Source of the DNA: a virus
Length of the DNA: 33,388 nt
Virus record (IMG/VR): IMGVR_UViG_3300048444_000092
Location: 1 to 33,388 of that record
Strand: one strand, 5' to 3'
Shown here: one piece after another, positions 22,172 to 27,877 of the stretch
Layout of the letters: each line of letters starts with the position of its first letter
Numbering within the stretch: the first letter of the stretch is position 1
Notes under the pieces: generated by a model
The model's database searches: none
The model's input: the letters and a program-made list of their open reading frames with translations, nothing else
Told to the model about the DNA's origin: nothing
Translations under genes and position numbers: made by a program

Positions 22172-22468
22172 ATGAGAAAAAATAACTATAACAGACGTCC
22201 ACAGAGACCGAAGAAACGAAGATACGATGGGCCAAAAGATACTGGTCTAACTGTATATGTTCGTGATGGCAATGTCGACCAAGCACTCAGAAGATTTAAA
22301 AAGAAAGTTAAAACTGCTGGTGTTATTGAAGACTTAAAGAAAAAAGAATTTTTTGTCACTCGTAGAGAGAAACGTAGATTGCTAAAAGATAAAGCAATAC
22401 GTAGACAAAAAAGAGCAAACGAAGAGTTTAAGAATACTTTCCTTAGGGGAAATAGAGGCATTAGATAG
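22172..22468 (+). CDS. rpsU: Ribosomal protein bS21 homologue
   Basis: 98 residues; bacterial bS21 is about 60-75. After a basic N-terminal extension (NNYNRRPQRPKKRRYDG) comes the bS21 core: TVYVRDGNVDQALRRFKKKV, KTAGVIEDLKKKEFFVTRRE and the basic tail LLKDKAIRRQKRANEEF, matching the family pattern (VRENEPFDVALRRFKR, AGVLAEVRRREFYEKP). bS21 binds the 30S platform near the anti-Shine-Dalgarno of 16S rRNA and affects initiation. Phage-encoded bS21 is known from marine phages, including pelagiphages. The early, nearly leaderless promoter suggests host ribosomes are modified soon after infection. Confidence 0.93.
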   Translation: MRKNNYNRRPQRPKKRRYDGPKDTGLTVYVRDGNVDQALRRFKKKVKTAGVIEDLKKKEFFVTRREKRRLLKDKAIRRQKRANEEFKNTFLRGNRGIR

Positions 22469-22523
22469 TCTTTAATTATCTAACATATAGTCACTATTCG
22501 ACTAAAATGAAATCAGAATAGAG

Positions 22524-22652
22524 TTGGTTACTGAACACCCGTGTGAATATGAGAAAGGTCACATTACCTCTATAAGGGAAGATATTGAAACTATTGTAGA
22601 CTATCTTCCCTTAAATGTAGAGATTGTATTTTATATAAATACTAATGTATAG
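22524..22652 (+). CDS. Possible small protein without a normal start codon (gene remnant or non-ATG start)
   Basis: An open frame of 42 codons from TTG 22524 (LVTEHPCEYEKGHITSIRED ... VEIVFYINTNV) reads like a real alpha/beta peptide, but the only upstream ATG (22507) is out of frame and stops after four codons. There is no convincing Shine-Dalgarno. It could be a gene remnant, a frameshifted start, or chance. Its 3' end contains a late promoter. Confidence 0.3.
   Translation: MVTEHPCEYEKGHITSIREDIETIVDYLPLNVEIVFYINTNV
22573..22613. repeat. 12-bp perfect inverted repeat
   Basis: TAAGGGAAGATA (22573-22584) and TATCTTCCCTTA (22602-22613), 17-nt loop, no T-run after it. It could stabilise the 3' end of the bS21 mRNA or act as an operator. 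Confidence 0.75.
22634..22641 (+). promoter_or_regulatory. T4-type late promoter of the riboswitch-peptide unit
   Basis: Perfect TATAAATA; the predicted start near 22647 is about 15 nt before the riboswitch core. Confidence 0.75.
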
Positions 22653-22659
22653 AAATATA

Positions 22660-22810
22660 CACGTTCATCTTAGTGTTATTGACCACTAAGACGGAAGTAG
22701 GAAAACCTGACAACCTCTTTCTTTTTCATAAAGAAAGGTAAGCAAGTAAGCACTTTTGGGTCAATATATTCCAGTGCTGAACGAGACCGAAAGTTAACCG
22801 AAGGAACGCA
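22660..22810 (+). ncRNA. Glutamine riboswitch (glnA / Downstream-peptide class)
   Basis: The conserved blocks are in order: CGTTCATC (22662-22669), GACGGAAGTAGG (22690-22701) and CCGAAGGAACGC (22798-22809). CGTTC pairs with GAACG to close helix P1. Between the first two blocks is a perfect hairpin CTTAGTG/CACTAAG. The stretch between the last two blocks is about 95 nt, longer than the compact aptamer, and contains a CTTTCTTT/AAAGAAAG hairpin. Aptamers of this class bind L-glutamine and in cyanobacteria and marine phages often precede short peptide genes, as here. Identification is from remembered consensus blocks. Confidence 0.85.
22734..22750 (+). repeat. 17-nt motif shared with the large ncRNA (copy 1)
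   Basis: AAAGGTAAGCAAGTAAG; copy 2 at 23585-23601 differs at one base (AAAGGTAGGCAAGTAAG). Both lie inside predicted structured RNAs. Confidence 0.65.
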
Positions 22811-22873
22811 TGGAGAAGGGTGTACGATTTATATCGTATGTACGAAATCGAAATGAAAACTGGAGGAAATACT

Positions 22874-22996
22874 ATGTATTGTTACAGAGGTATCAAATAT
22901 GATGCTAAAACTCTAAAGAGCAATGCTAAGAAATCCAAAGCGAAAAAAAGTGATGAAATCACTTATCGTGGGATTACTGGTAAAATTGCCGCTTAA
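22874..22996 (+). CDS. Riboswitch-controlled short peptide, 40 aa, DUF4278-like (two YRG motifs)
   Basis: MYCYRGIKYDAKTLKSNAKK then a basic linker and ITYRGITGKIAA. The opening YRGxxY and a second YRG near the end resemble DUF4278, a short domain widespread in cyanobacteria and their phages. A strong TGGAGGAAA Shine-Dalgarno precedes ATG 22874. ACTGGA (22859-22864), which includes part of that Shine-Dalgarno, can pair with TCCAGT (22770-22775) inside the riboswitch, offering a possible switch. Hairpin TACGAT/ATCGTA lies between the aptamer and the gene. A terminator follows. Function unknown; the control by glutamine hints at a link with nitrogen status. Confidence 0.8.
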   Translation: MYCYRGIKYDAKTLKSNAKKSKAKKSDEITYRGITGKIAA

Positions 22997-23014
22997 GAGA
23001 TAAGCATCTAGAAC

Positions 23015-23045
23015 AAGGGCAGACTTAACATCTGCCCTTTTTCTT
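23015..23045 (+). terminator. Intrinsic terminator of the riboswitch-peptide unit
   Basis: AAGGGCAGA (23015-23023) and TCTGCCCTT (23031-23039), 7-nt loop, then TTTTTCTTT counting the last stem bases. Confidence 0.9.
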
Positions 23046-23197
23046 TATATCAATGACAGTAGTACAATACTACAAAGAAATAATGAAGGTATCATGTAAA
23101 TACTAGTGGGCCATTCCCATGGTTTCAACTCAGTATCAATACCAGACCATATCTTATCTAATCTACCACTTTTCATCAATTTGTCTAGTTTTTTCAT
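23045..23197 (-). CDS. Small C-terminally anchored membrane protein, 50 aa
   Basis: ATG 23197 opens a frame encoding MKKLDKLMKSGRLDKIWSGI, then ELKPWEWPTS and a hydrophobic C-terminus IYMIPSLFLCSIVLLSLI that would be a tail anchor. No Shine-Dalgarno is visible. A minus-strand TATAAATA (23242-23249) lies upstream. It converges on, and touches, the terminator of the peptide gene. Function unknown. Confidence 0.6.
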   Translation of the reverse strand: MKKLDKLMKSGRLDKIWSGIDTELKPWEWPTSIYMIPSLFLCSIVLLSLI

Positions 23198-23201
23198 ATT
23201 G

Positions 23202-23230
23202 TGTCATTTGTGTGACAATTGTGTGTCACA
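23202..23230. promoter_or_regulatory. Nested palindromes, possible operator or leader switch
   Basis: TGTGACA (23211-23217) and TGTCACA (23224-23230) form a 7-bp dyad; TGTCA (23202-23206) and TGACA (23213-23217) form an overlapping alternative. It lies between the membrane-protein gene and its late-type box. Confidence 0.5.
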
Positions 23231-23241
23231 ACTGTAACATT

Positions 23242-23249
23242 TATTTATA
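23242..23249 (-). promoter_or_regulatory. T4-type late box upstream of the 50-aa gene
   Basis: Perfect TATAAATA on the minus strand, giving a leader of about 40 nt that includes the nested palindromes. Confidence 0.6.
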
Positions 23250-23261
23250 AGTTTAATATTT

Positions 23262-23269
23262 TATAAATA
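23262..23269 (+). promoter_or_regulatory. T4-type late box upstream of the large ncRNA
   Basis: Perfect TATAAATA just before the sigma-70 promoter at 23274. Together they would allow transcription of the ncRNA both early and late. Confidence 0.55.
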
Positions 23270-23273
23270 ATGG

Positions 23274-23302
23274 TTGACAAAACTTGTTAGTTTTGTTATT
23301 AT
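23274..23302 (+). promoter_or_regulatory. Sigma-70 promoter of the large ncRNA, -10 in a palindrome
   Basis: TTGACA (23274-23279), 17 bp, TATTAT (23297-23302). The 15-mer TTGTTATTATAACAA (23293-23307) is identical to the one at 21843-21857. Confidence 0.83.
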
Positions 23303-23584
23303 AACAACACTCGATAACGTTAACTTTGTAGTGTGAGTTAATAGTTCAGGGTCAATTGAGGTGAAAGTCCTCTTGAAGAAGAGACCTATCATACACGGTC
23401 GACTTGTGACCTGAACCTAGTTGGTGAGAGTTTTGCGACTCAATAAACAATGTAAGTTAATGTTTTGCGCCGAGGGCCAATTCATTAATGACGAAGCGGT
23501 AAAACGTGGGAAAGTAGATGCGAGTATAGATACATGGTTTGTGACCCCTATGGAAACAATAGATTGATTATCTAGAGAATACAA

Positions 23585-23601
23585 AAAGGTAGGCAAGTAA
23601 G
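23585..23601 (+). repeat. 17-nt motif shared with the riboswitch leader (copy 2)
   Basis: AAAGGTAGGCAAGTAAG, one mismatch to 22734-22750. Confidence 0.65.
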
Positions 23602-23790
23602 ACAATGACTATGAGTTAATCACGTAGAATCACAGTTTGACGGCCGTAAAAGAATGTGAACAACTTTGAAAGAGGTTGGGGAATTTACCCGAAAGACGAA
23701 GTATCTGCACCTTGATGAGCATGGAATTGCAAGGCGCCAAATCTCGATGGTAGTGAGTAGTAATGAGAATTGACCCAATACGAGGCGAAG

Positions 23791-23814
23791 AAGGAGTGGT
23801 GACACTCCTTTTTT
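23791..23814 (+). terminator. Intrinsic terminator of the large ncRNA
   Basis: AAGGAGTG-GTGA-CACTCCTT, a perfect 8-bp stem with a GNRA-type loop, then TTTTG. Confidence 0.92.
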
Positions 23815-23820
23815 GTATAT

Positions 23821-23850
23821 AAAAAGGGCACCCCGAAGAGTGCCCCTTTT
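23821..23850 (-). terminator. Intrinsic terminator of the capsid operon
   Basis: GGGCAC (minus, 23840-23845) and GTGCCC (23826-23831), 8-nt loop, then TTTTT on the minus strand; it lies just past the gp23 stop. A weaker hairpin also reads on the plus strand. Confidence 0.88.
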
Positions 23851-23869
23851 GGTCTTTAACCTTTACAGA

Positions 23870-25174
23870 TTATGTTAAGATATTAGTTACCTTGAATATT
23901 CTGTAGTAGAAGTTAGTTTTAACACTAGCAAGACCGTTAGCAGGTGTAGAACCTACAAATGGGTTTGACGCCATTCCGTATCTTGTTTTAAAACCAATTC
24001 TAGGTTGGAAAGTATCTTCCCCAACTGCTTTGACCATTTGTAATGGTACGTATGGGCAGTAGAAAACACCGGCGTCATAAGGGTTAGTACCTTTATAACC
24101 TACTGTACAGTAGTCAGTATTTGCATATGGGTCGATGTATACTTTGATTCTTCCGTTAAGAAGACCAGCAAAAGTATTACCAGTATCGTCAACGTTTAAG
24201 TTGTTAGATATACCTGGAGAGTAATCTAAAGTTCCAGCGGCCGCTAAAGCAGTTGCAACGTCAGAAGAACAGATTAGGATATTACCTTTTCCTCTTCTTG
24301 AGTCTTTCGCTATCTGATTACATTCTCTGTCTATTTGAACACCTAAACCTTTGAACTTCTCAGCACTCCATCTTCCATCAGCATCAGAAGACATATTGAA
24401 CACACCATTAACAGTAACGTTTGCTTGTTGGGCACCGTCTTTTGCTTGTGAGTTAATAGTTCTGATAACTTCTCTATTGATTTCTGCTAAGATTTCAGTA
24501 GATAAGATGTTAGCAAGTTCTGTTTCAGCATCTAGACCGTGAATTGCTTTAAGGTCTTGAGCAAGTTCTAAAGTGTATTCTGCTTTTAGCGCCCTTGAAA
24601 CAGCAGTTACAGTTGATTTCTCAATTGTGAAACCCATTTCATTGAAGGTACTACCAGTAGATGCACCAAGTTCCTCAGCATCAACAGTAGGCATACCAGA
24701 AGCGGCAAGAGACGTTAATCTGTCACCATCTGAGTCAATACCATTGTAACCTGAAACGTTGTCAGAATCATGAGTTCCAGATGAATCACCTGAGAATCTA
24801 GTTTCTGCTTCGTTGAACAATGCTTCTCTATTAGAAGTTGAACCACCTTGATATCTTGCCTTCATGGCAAAGATTAAACCAGTTGGTCCATTCATTGGTT
24901 GAACACCACATACATCGTATGCGATTAAGTTAGGCATAGCACGTCTAACTAATGAGATTAAGACTGGGTCAAAATTGGACACACTTGAAGTATTGTTAGC
25001 AGGTGCGGCCTCAAATAACATAGTCTCATTTTGTTCTGCAATTGCTTTCTCTTGGTTTTCCAAAAGTGCCGCAGTTACGGAACGTCTGTGATTGTCTTTA
25101 ATTTCACCAGCAGATTCTTCATCTAAGACTGGTTTCCATTTTTCAATCAATTGGTCGTAAGATTGTACTTCCAT
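23870..25174 (-). CDS. 23: gp23 major capsid protein
   Basis: 434 residues, shorter than T4 gp23 (521). The N-terminal propeptide ends in ETMLFEAAPANNTS, matching the gp21 protease site (hydrophobic-x-E then cleavage). Mature-region landmarks: DPVLISLVRRAMPNLIAYDV and GVQPMNGPTGLIFAMKARY, followed by GVQIDRECNQIAKDSRRGKG and FVGSTPANGL near the end. An AGGAAAA Shine-Dalgarno precedes ATG 25174. No TATAAATA is visible immediately upstream, so it probably shares the transcript of gp22 and gp21. Confidence 0.97.
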   Translation of the reverse strand: MEVQSYDQLIEKWKPVLDEESAGEIKDNHRRSVTAALLENQEKAIAEQNETMLFEAAPANNTSSVSNFDPVLISLVRRAMPNLIAYDVCGVQPMNGPTGLIFAMKARYQGGSTSNREALFNEAETRFSGDSSGTHDSDNVSGYNGIDSDGDRLTSLAASGMPTVDAEELGASTGSTFNEMGFTIEKSTVTAVSRALKAEYTLELAQDLKAIHGLDAETELANILSTEILAEINREVIRTINSQAKDGAQQANVTVNGVFNMSSDADGRWSAEKFKGLGVQIDRECNQIAKDSRRGKGNILICSSDVATALAAAGTLDYSPGISNNLNVDDTGNTFAGLLNGRIKVYIDPYANTDYCTVGYKGTNPYDAGVFYCPYVPLQMVKAVGEDTFQPRIGFKTRYGMASNPFVGSTPANGLASVKTNFYYRIFKVTNILT

Positions 25175-25199
25175 TTTCTTTTCCTATGTTTAATCTAAA

Positions 25200-26294
25200 T
25201 TAATTTTTAGATTGAGTTTTTCTTAAAGCAGTAACGTACTTATCCATTGAAGAACTAGATTCGATTAACTCGTCACTTTCTCCTTCACTTTCTTCGGATA
25301 TTATTTCGTCACTACCGCTAGGTTCGTTAGAGAAGTGTGCTTCTTTAACAGTTTTAACTTTTTCTGCAAATTTCTCTGCATCTTCAAAGTCAAGGTCGTT
25401 TACTAGAGTTTTTAACTTCTCAACTTGTGTGTCAGCAAGGTCGGAAGAAGATTCTCTGATAATTTCCTCTTTCTTCATTTCTTCTAACTCACCACTTTGG
25501 TCGATAACTTTCTGAGTAGTTTCATTGAGTTTAGACTCAAGTTCTTCTACTTGTTCAGCAAGTTCGTCAACTAGGTCAACTTTAGACTCAGGGACTTCGA
25601 TGTAAGATTCACTAAATAAATCTTTCAACTTAGACATAAACCCTTCGGCGATTTCAGTTCTAAGACCGTTTTCGACTTGAAGTTCATTTTCCTTCATCCA
25701 ATTTTCAACTACATAGTTAAGGTATGAATCGACTTTCTCAACCATTTCAGATTTAGTTGAAGACAATTCTTCTTCTAACTCTTCTTTGTATTGAGATTCT
25801 AATCTATCAATTTCTTCTGATAGTTTAGATTTTACTGCCGCTTCAAATATTACTGCAGTTTTTTCCTTGAACTCATCACTTAGAGTTGCTTCGGATTCGA
25901 CTAGTGCATTAAGTTCTCCCATAGTGTCAACTTCTGGTGATTCAACAATTGCTTCACCTTCCATTTCTTCTACTTCTTCCTTTTTCATTTTATGATAACT
26001 AGCATACATGCTTTCCATGTCTGATTTAGACATTTTCAACATTTTGTCAGTCATCGCACTAATCATACCTGCTTTTGTTTTCGGTGCAGGTGCCTGCTTA
26101 GGTTTTACCGCATCGGCCGCTTTATCTACAGATGCAATAGACTCAGGTTCGCTTACTGGACTGGCGTCCTTAGCACTACCTTTTGCCTTTACACTTGACA
26201 TTGCTTCCGCTTCTTCGAGAGTTTCTTCCACGATTTCGTTAACTACTTCATCAGTAGAAGTCTCGACCTCATCATTTCTGATTTCATCTGTCAT
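25200..26294 (-). CDS. 22: gp22 prohead scaffold (core) protein
   Basis: 364 residues, very acidic and helical, with long charged coiled-coil stretches (ELAEQVEELESKLNETTQKV) and an A/P/K-rich linker near residues 35-75. Several candidate gp21 cleavage sites are visible, for example AVIFE before AAV and ALVE before SEA. It fills the prohead, guides gp23 assembly and is degraded during maturation. Position between 21 and 23 is as in T4. GGGAG precedes ATG 26294. Confidence 0.92.
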   Translation of the reverse strand: MTDEIRNDEVETSTDEVVNEIVEETLEEAEAMSSVKAKGSAKDASPVSEPESIASVDKAADAVKPKQAPAPKTKAGMISAMTDKMLKMSKSDMESMYASYHKMKKEEVEEMEGEAIVESPEVDTMGELNALVESEATLSDEFKEKTAVIFEAAVKSKLSEEIDRLESQYKEELEEELSSTKSEMVEKVDSYLNYVVENWMKENELQVENGLRTEIAEGFMSKLKDLFSESYIEVPESKVDLVDELAEQVEELESKLNETTQKVIDQSGELEEMKKEEIIRESSSDLADTQVEKLKTLVNDLDFEDAEKFAEKVKTVKEAHFSNEPSGSDEIISEESEGESDELIESSSSMDKYVTALRKTQSKN

Positions 26295-26307
26295 AATTGA
26301 CTCCCTA

Positions 26308-26967
26308 TTAATTTCGAGATTTAATTAACGAGAGGAAATTTTTAAATTCTCTTACAGAAGTCTCATAAGCGACTTTTCTGGGAGCATTTTTAATTTCTGT
26401 CTCCATTTCTTCAATTTCTTGAGGTTTTAAAACACCGTTATTCCAAACCCACTCAACACCTTCCATTATACCATTAACAAATGCTTCTGGTGCCGATGGG
26501 TCTTGCACGATATCAACTGTGCTAAGAATGAAGTCCTCTCGGACTTGCATAGCGCCGTTTCTATTCTCAAGACTACCCATACCACGAGTTGACACTCCTA
26601 GTTGAACTCCGCCATCAAGAAGACCTTTTACAATCTTACCATTTGGCGTATCAAGTATTTGCGCCTTTCCTACTACATCACTTCCCTCAAATTTGAGTTC
26701 TTTGATTAAGTGTGAAACCTTATCTAAATTAACAGTTGGTCCTTCTGGGTGATTTAATTCACCGACCGCTCTGTTAGTTTTTATTTGTTCTTTATCATAT
26801 TTTGCAACTGCCTTTTCCATGATTGCTTTGGGATATACTCGACCATTTCTATTCTTTTTGTCGGTTTGTGCAAATATCCCTTGAATCTTATACTGCTTTT
26901 CACCAGCATCGTTCTTTTCAACAATACATTCTAAACTACTTTCTGTATATTCTGTAATTAATTTCAT
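26308..26967 (-). CDS. 21: gp21 prohead maturation protease
   Basis: 219 residues (T4 gp21 is 212), a U35-type herpes-like capsid protease fold. Candidate catalytic residues: histidine in VGELNHPEGPTV, serine in QLGVSTRGMGSL and aspartate in STVDIVQDPSAPEAFV; NRNGRVYP near the N-terminus is also typical. It cleaves gp23 and the core proteins. ATG 26967 overlaps the stop of the preceding small core gene as ATGA. Confidence 0.95.
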   Translation of the reverse strand: MKLITEYTESSLECIVEKNDAGEKQYKIQGIFAQTDKKNRNGRVYPKAIMEKAVAKYDKEQIKTNRAVGELNHPEGPTVNLDKVSHLIKELKFEGSDVVGKAQILDTPNGKIVKGLLDGGVQLGVSTRGMGSLENRNGAMQVREDFILSTVDIVQDPSAPEAFVNGIMEGVEWVWNNGVLKPQEIEEMETEIKNAPRKVAYETSVREFKNFLSLIKSRN

Positions 26968-27173
26968 GTAAGTTCCTTTATAGTTGCACTTATTGCCTTC
27001 TCGGCATCTTTTTGATTCTTATATGAATCTAACTTATCACCATCCACATATGCGACAAATGGCAGACTACCAGTATCTTTGGTAATCACCACGTCTATAC
27101 GATTCATCTTTTTCTTAAAGACGATTTTACCTTTTGGTTTTACCGCCTCTCTAAGCGAAAAAAATGTTTTCAT
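26964..27173 (-). CDS. Small prohead-region protein, 69 aa (gp68-like position)
   Basis: A basic protein, MKTFFSLREAVKPKGKIVFK then VDVV-type beta strands and a helix (NQKDAEKAISATIKELT). It lies directly upstream of gp21, where T4 has prohead core gene 68, but sequence similarity is too weak to name it. The FFSLREA start recalls the short hydrophobic N-termini of T4 prohead core proteins. A late promoter and a GAGGAAAA Shine-Dalgarno precede it. Confidence 0.75.
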   Translation of the reverse strand: MKTFFSLREAVKPKGKIVFKKKMNRIDVVITKDTGSLPFVAYVDGDKLDSYKNQKDAEKAISATIKELT

Positions 27174-27197
27174 AATAAGTTTTCCTCTTTGTCTTAT

Positions 27198-27205
27198 TAT
27201 TTATA
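27198..27205 (-). promoter_or_regulatory. T4-type late promoter of the 68-like/21/22/23 genes
   Basis: Perfect TATAAATA, about 25 nt before ATG 27173, with a normal Shine-Dalgarno in the leader, unlike the leaderless late genes. Confidence 0.8.
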
Positions 27206-27225
27206 CAAAAGAGGTTTTTTAAAAC

Positions 27226-27657
27226 TTATTGCTCTATACTATCTGTCGTTTCGTCTGAGATTTCTTCGCCAGGTGTCTCTAATTCACTCTCATCGCTAGT
27301 TTCAGCACTAACTTCTAATTCATCTGAGGTGTATGTAGGTTCTGCGATATCATCTATACCATTATAAACACTATTAGCAAGTTCTACTTTTCTACTGTCC
27401 ATAGCATCATTTAATTTAGTATCTAAGATATCTTTAAAAGAACCTTCAGCATTAGTTAAGTCGCCATCTAATATCTGGTCAATCATATCTGCTTGAGGAT
27501 TAGACATAACCTCTGCGGCATCATCAACCGCAGATGGCATATCATCTTGGTCATGATACTCTACTTCTGTAGGTTGGTCTAATTCTGCTTCAACTTCTTG
27601 GTCAGAAACGTTGTCATCAAGTTCTAATTCTTGTTGTTCTTCGTTTTCGTTAATCAT
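27226..27657 (-). CDS. Acidic prohead core-type protein, 143 aa
   Basis: Extremely acidic at both ends (EEQQELELDDNVSDQEVEAE and ETSDESELETPGEEISDETT) with a folded middle (ADMIDQILDGDLTNAEGSFK, ILDTKLNDAMDSRKVELANS). The middle has the pattern of the small core-protein family found between gp20 and gp21 in marine T4-like phages. In T4 the comparable acidic core protein is gp67, processed to internal peptides. Stop-start spacing with the upstream gene is 2 nt. Confidence 0.75.
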   Translation of the reverse strand: MINENEEQQELELDDNVSDQEVEAELDQPTEVEYHDQDDMPSAVDDAAEVMSNPQADMIDQILDGDLTNAEGSFKDILDTKLNDAMDSRKVELANSVYNGIDDIAEPTYTSDELEVSAETSDESELETPGEEISDETTDSIEQ

Positions 27658-27659
27658 AA

Positions 27660-27863
27660 TTACGCCTTTTTAGTTGTTTTCTTTTTAGCAGTTGCTTTCT
27701 TAACTGCAGTTTTTGCCTTAGTTGCAGTCTTTTTTACTGCAGTTTTGGCCTTCTTAGCAACAATCTTAGCATCTTCTTTATCTACATCACCGTCACCGTC
27801 TTGGTCAGCAACACCGATAAACCATGCTTTAATTTTTGCATACAAGTCTTTTATATAATCCAT
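27660..27863 (-). CDS. EF-hand plus histone-H1-like tail protein, 67 aa, prohead region
   Basis: Residues 1-18 form an amphipathic helix (MDYIKDLYAKIKAWFIGVA), followed by a canonical Ca-binding loop DQDGDGDVDKED (D1, D3, D5, G6, V8, D12), then a tail of A/K repeats (KKAKTAVKKTATKAKTAVKK ...). The repeats look like histone H1 or bacterial AlgP/Hc1 tails and should bind DNA. It lies between the portal and prohead core genes and may be an internal head protein. Function inferred. Confidence 0.75.
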   Translation of the reverse strand: MDYIKDLYAKIKAWFIGVADQDGDGDVDKEDAKIVAKKAKTAVKKTATKAKTAVKKATAKKKTTKKA

Positions 27864-27877
27864 TCTATTCTCCTAGA

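Larger units (their letters stand above)
23309..23815 (+). ncRNA. Large structured non-coding RNA, about 500 nt, class not recognised
   Basis: Strong promoter at one end and hairpin terminator at the other, with no convincing gene between; base composition is visibly less AT-rich than neighbouring genes. Pairings seen: GGGTCAATT (23349-23357) with AATTGACCC (23768-23776), closing a domain of about 430 nt; GTTCAGG (23344-23350) with CCTGAAC (23410-23416), which competes with it; hairpins TTAACT/AGTTAA, GAGG/CCTC, CTCTT-GAAG-AAGAG and CCTTG/CAAGG. The longest ATG frame is 35 codons (from 23460, begins MFCAEGQFINDEAV) without a Shine-Dalgarno. Large phage RNAs such as GOLLD and ROOL have comparable size and context, but I cannot match their sequence. 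Confidence 0.8.

Noticed and set aside
22186-22461. 91-codon minus-strand frame opposite bS21
   Set aside because: A mirror of the basic bS21 sequence; hydrophobic by complementarity and without start signals.
23344-23420. Resemblance of GGTGAAAGTCC to RNase P P4 or group II intron domain V
   Set aside because: The partner conserved segments of either RNA are not visible elsewhere in the transcript.
23460-23567. 35-codon plus-strand frame in the large ncRNA
   Set aside because: No ribosome site, and it is embedded in paired RNA segments; kept only as a remark.
23417-23805. Two 61-62-codon minus-strand frames inside the large ncRNA
   Set aside because: No Shine-Dalgarno, composition unlike the phage proteins, and they oppose the promoter and terminator of the plus-strand RNA.
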